A stretch of 15,476 bases of DNA, from contig CANKSK010000004.1 of the NCBI GenBank assembly GCA_947485425.1, positions 1 through 15,476 of the forward strand, read 5' to 3'. This stretch comes from Bacteroidota bacterium. GTDB lineage: Bacteria; Bacteroidota; Bacteroidia; AKYH767-A; CANKSK01. The notes beneath the pieces were generated by a model. The model worked only from the letters and a program-made list of their open reading frames with translations. It was not told the DNA's origin and ran no database searches. Below are positions 14,999 to 15,476 of this stretch, one piece after another. Within the stretch, counting starts at the first letter, position 1; every line of letters starts with the position of its first letter. The translations under genes and the position numbers were made by a program.

Positions 14999-15476
14999 TT
15001 ACACAATAAATCCACCACCCAAAAGATCGTTTTCTTCGTAAAATACGGCCGATTGACCTGCTGCCACTGCTTTTACCGGTTTATGAAAAACCACTTGAAT
15101 CTGATCACCTACCTGACTGAGTGTACTCAGGGAACCAGGATCTTTGTATCTTATTTTGGTCAAAGATTCCATTCCGGCATCGATTGTGGGATATTTGATG
15201 AGATTGGGATTTCGCACGAACATTTCCTGTCTATCCAGCTCTTCAAAAGGCCCCAAGGTAACGGTATTGGTTTTGGGTTCAATACCGGTGACGTACATGG
15301 GCTCACCAAGGGCAATTTCAAGGCCTTTGCGCTGCCCAATGGTGTAAAATGGATATCCTTTATGTTTCCCTAAAATTTTGCCCTCACGGGTGATAAAATT
15401 GCCGCCATCTACTTTTTCTTCAAGATTGGGCACATGATTTTTTAAAAAGGCGCGATAATCGTTATCAGGCACAAAA
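14999..15476 (-). CDS. mnmA: tRNA-specific 2-thiouridylase MnmA, C-terminal part (5' end outside the window)
   Basis: MnmA installs the 2-thio group on uridine 34 of certain tRNAs using ATP and sulfur relayed from other proteins. Only about the last 159 residues are present; the frame runs off the window edge. The first readable residues, FVPDNDYRAFL, fit the segment directly after the second catalytic cysteine (CF-I/V-x in homologues), so that cysteine lies just outside. Visible hallmarks are GYPFYTIGQRKGLEIA, the VTGIEPKTNTVTLG strand region, TKIRYKD, and the C-terminal beta-barrel ending AAGQSAVFYEENDLLGGGFIV. The N-terminal ATP-pyrophosphatase domain cannot be examined. It is transcribed toward nuoN, with the lipoprotein gene next downstream, and is unrelated in function to the nuo operon. 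Confidence 0.95.
   Translation of the reverse strand, partial: FVPDNDYRAFLKNHVPNLEEKVDGGNFITREGKILGKHKGYPFYTIGQRKGLEIALGEPMYVTGIEPKTNTVTLGPFEELDRQEMFVRNPNLIKYPTIDAGMESLTKIRYKDPGSLSTLSQVGDQIQVVFHKPVKAVAAGQSAVFYEENDLLGGGFIV

Noticed and set aside
14942..15373. 143-codon open frame on the + strand at the right edge
   Set aside because: It lies mostly antisense to mnmA, whose - strand frame has clear family motifs. The + frame product resembles no protein I know.

Overview
The window looks like a chromosomal stretch from a member of the Bacteroidota, possibly near the Chitinophagales/Sphingobacteriales, though the genus cannot be named from this. The signs are AT-rich DNA, separate nuoC and nuoD, a short NuoG without the molybdopterin-like region, a lipoprotein ending its signal peptide in AAC-KKD, almost no Shine-Dalgarno sequences, and a promoter-like TTTG / TAnnTTTG pair in front of nuoB.

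Almost all of it (about 1054-14077, + strand) is one 14-gene operon for respiratory complex I (NADH:quinone oxidoreductase), in the order nuoA-B-C-D-E-F-G-H-I-J-K-L-M-N. NuoE, F and G form the NADH-oxidising electron-input module. NuoB, C, D and I carry electrons to quinone. NuoA, H, J, K, L, M and N are the proton-pumping membrane arm. The motifs and iron-sulfur or charged residues I looked for are present in every subunit except NuoH. Upstream and overlapping nuoA by 4 nt is the 3' part of a TPR-repeat gene, which begins outside the window. Downstream, convergent on the - strand, are an unrecognised lipoprotein gene and, at the window edge, the C-terminal part of mnmA (tRNA 2-thiouridylase).

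Three things stand out. (1) nuoH is broken by one in-frame TAA (7416-7418). It sits where the family has a conserved glutamate in the quinone-chamber loop, the frame is intact on both sides, and one G-to-T change would explain it. (2) A perfect 17-bp inverted repeat lies between nuoG and nuoH. A smaller hairpin before nuoM shares its right-arm 12-mer at exactly the same distance from the start codon. (3) The short NuoG has a four-cysteine CxxC...CxxC site near its C-terminus in place of the usual N7-type ligand pattern.

I found no CRISPR array, insertion sequence, tRNA, rRNA or defence-like system. Apart from these points the region is ordinary core metabolism. No gap between genes exceeds 300 bases.
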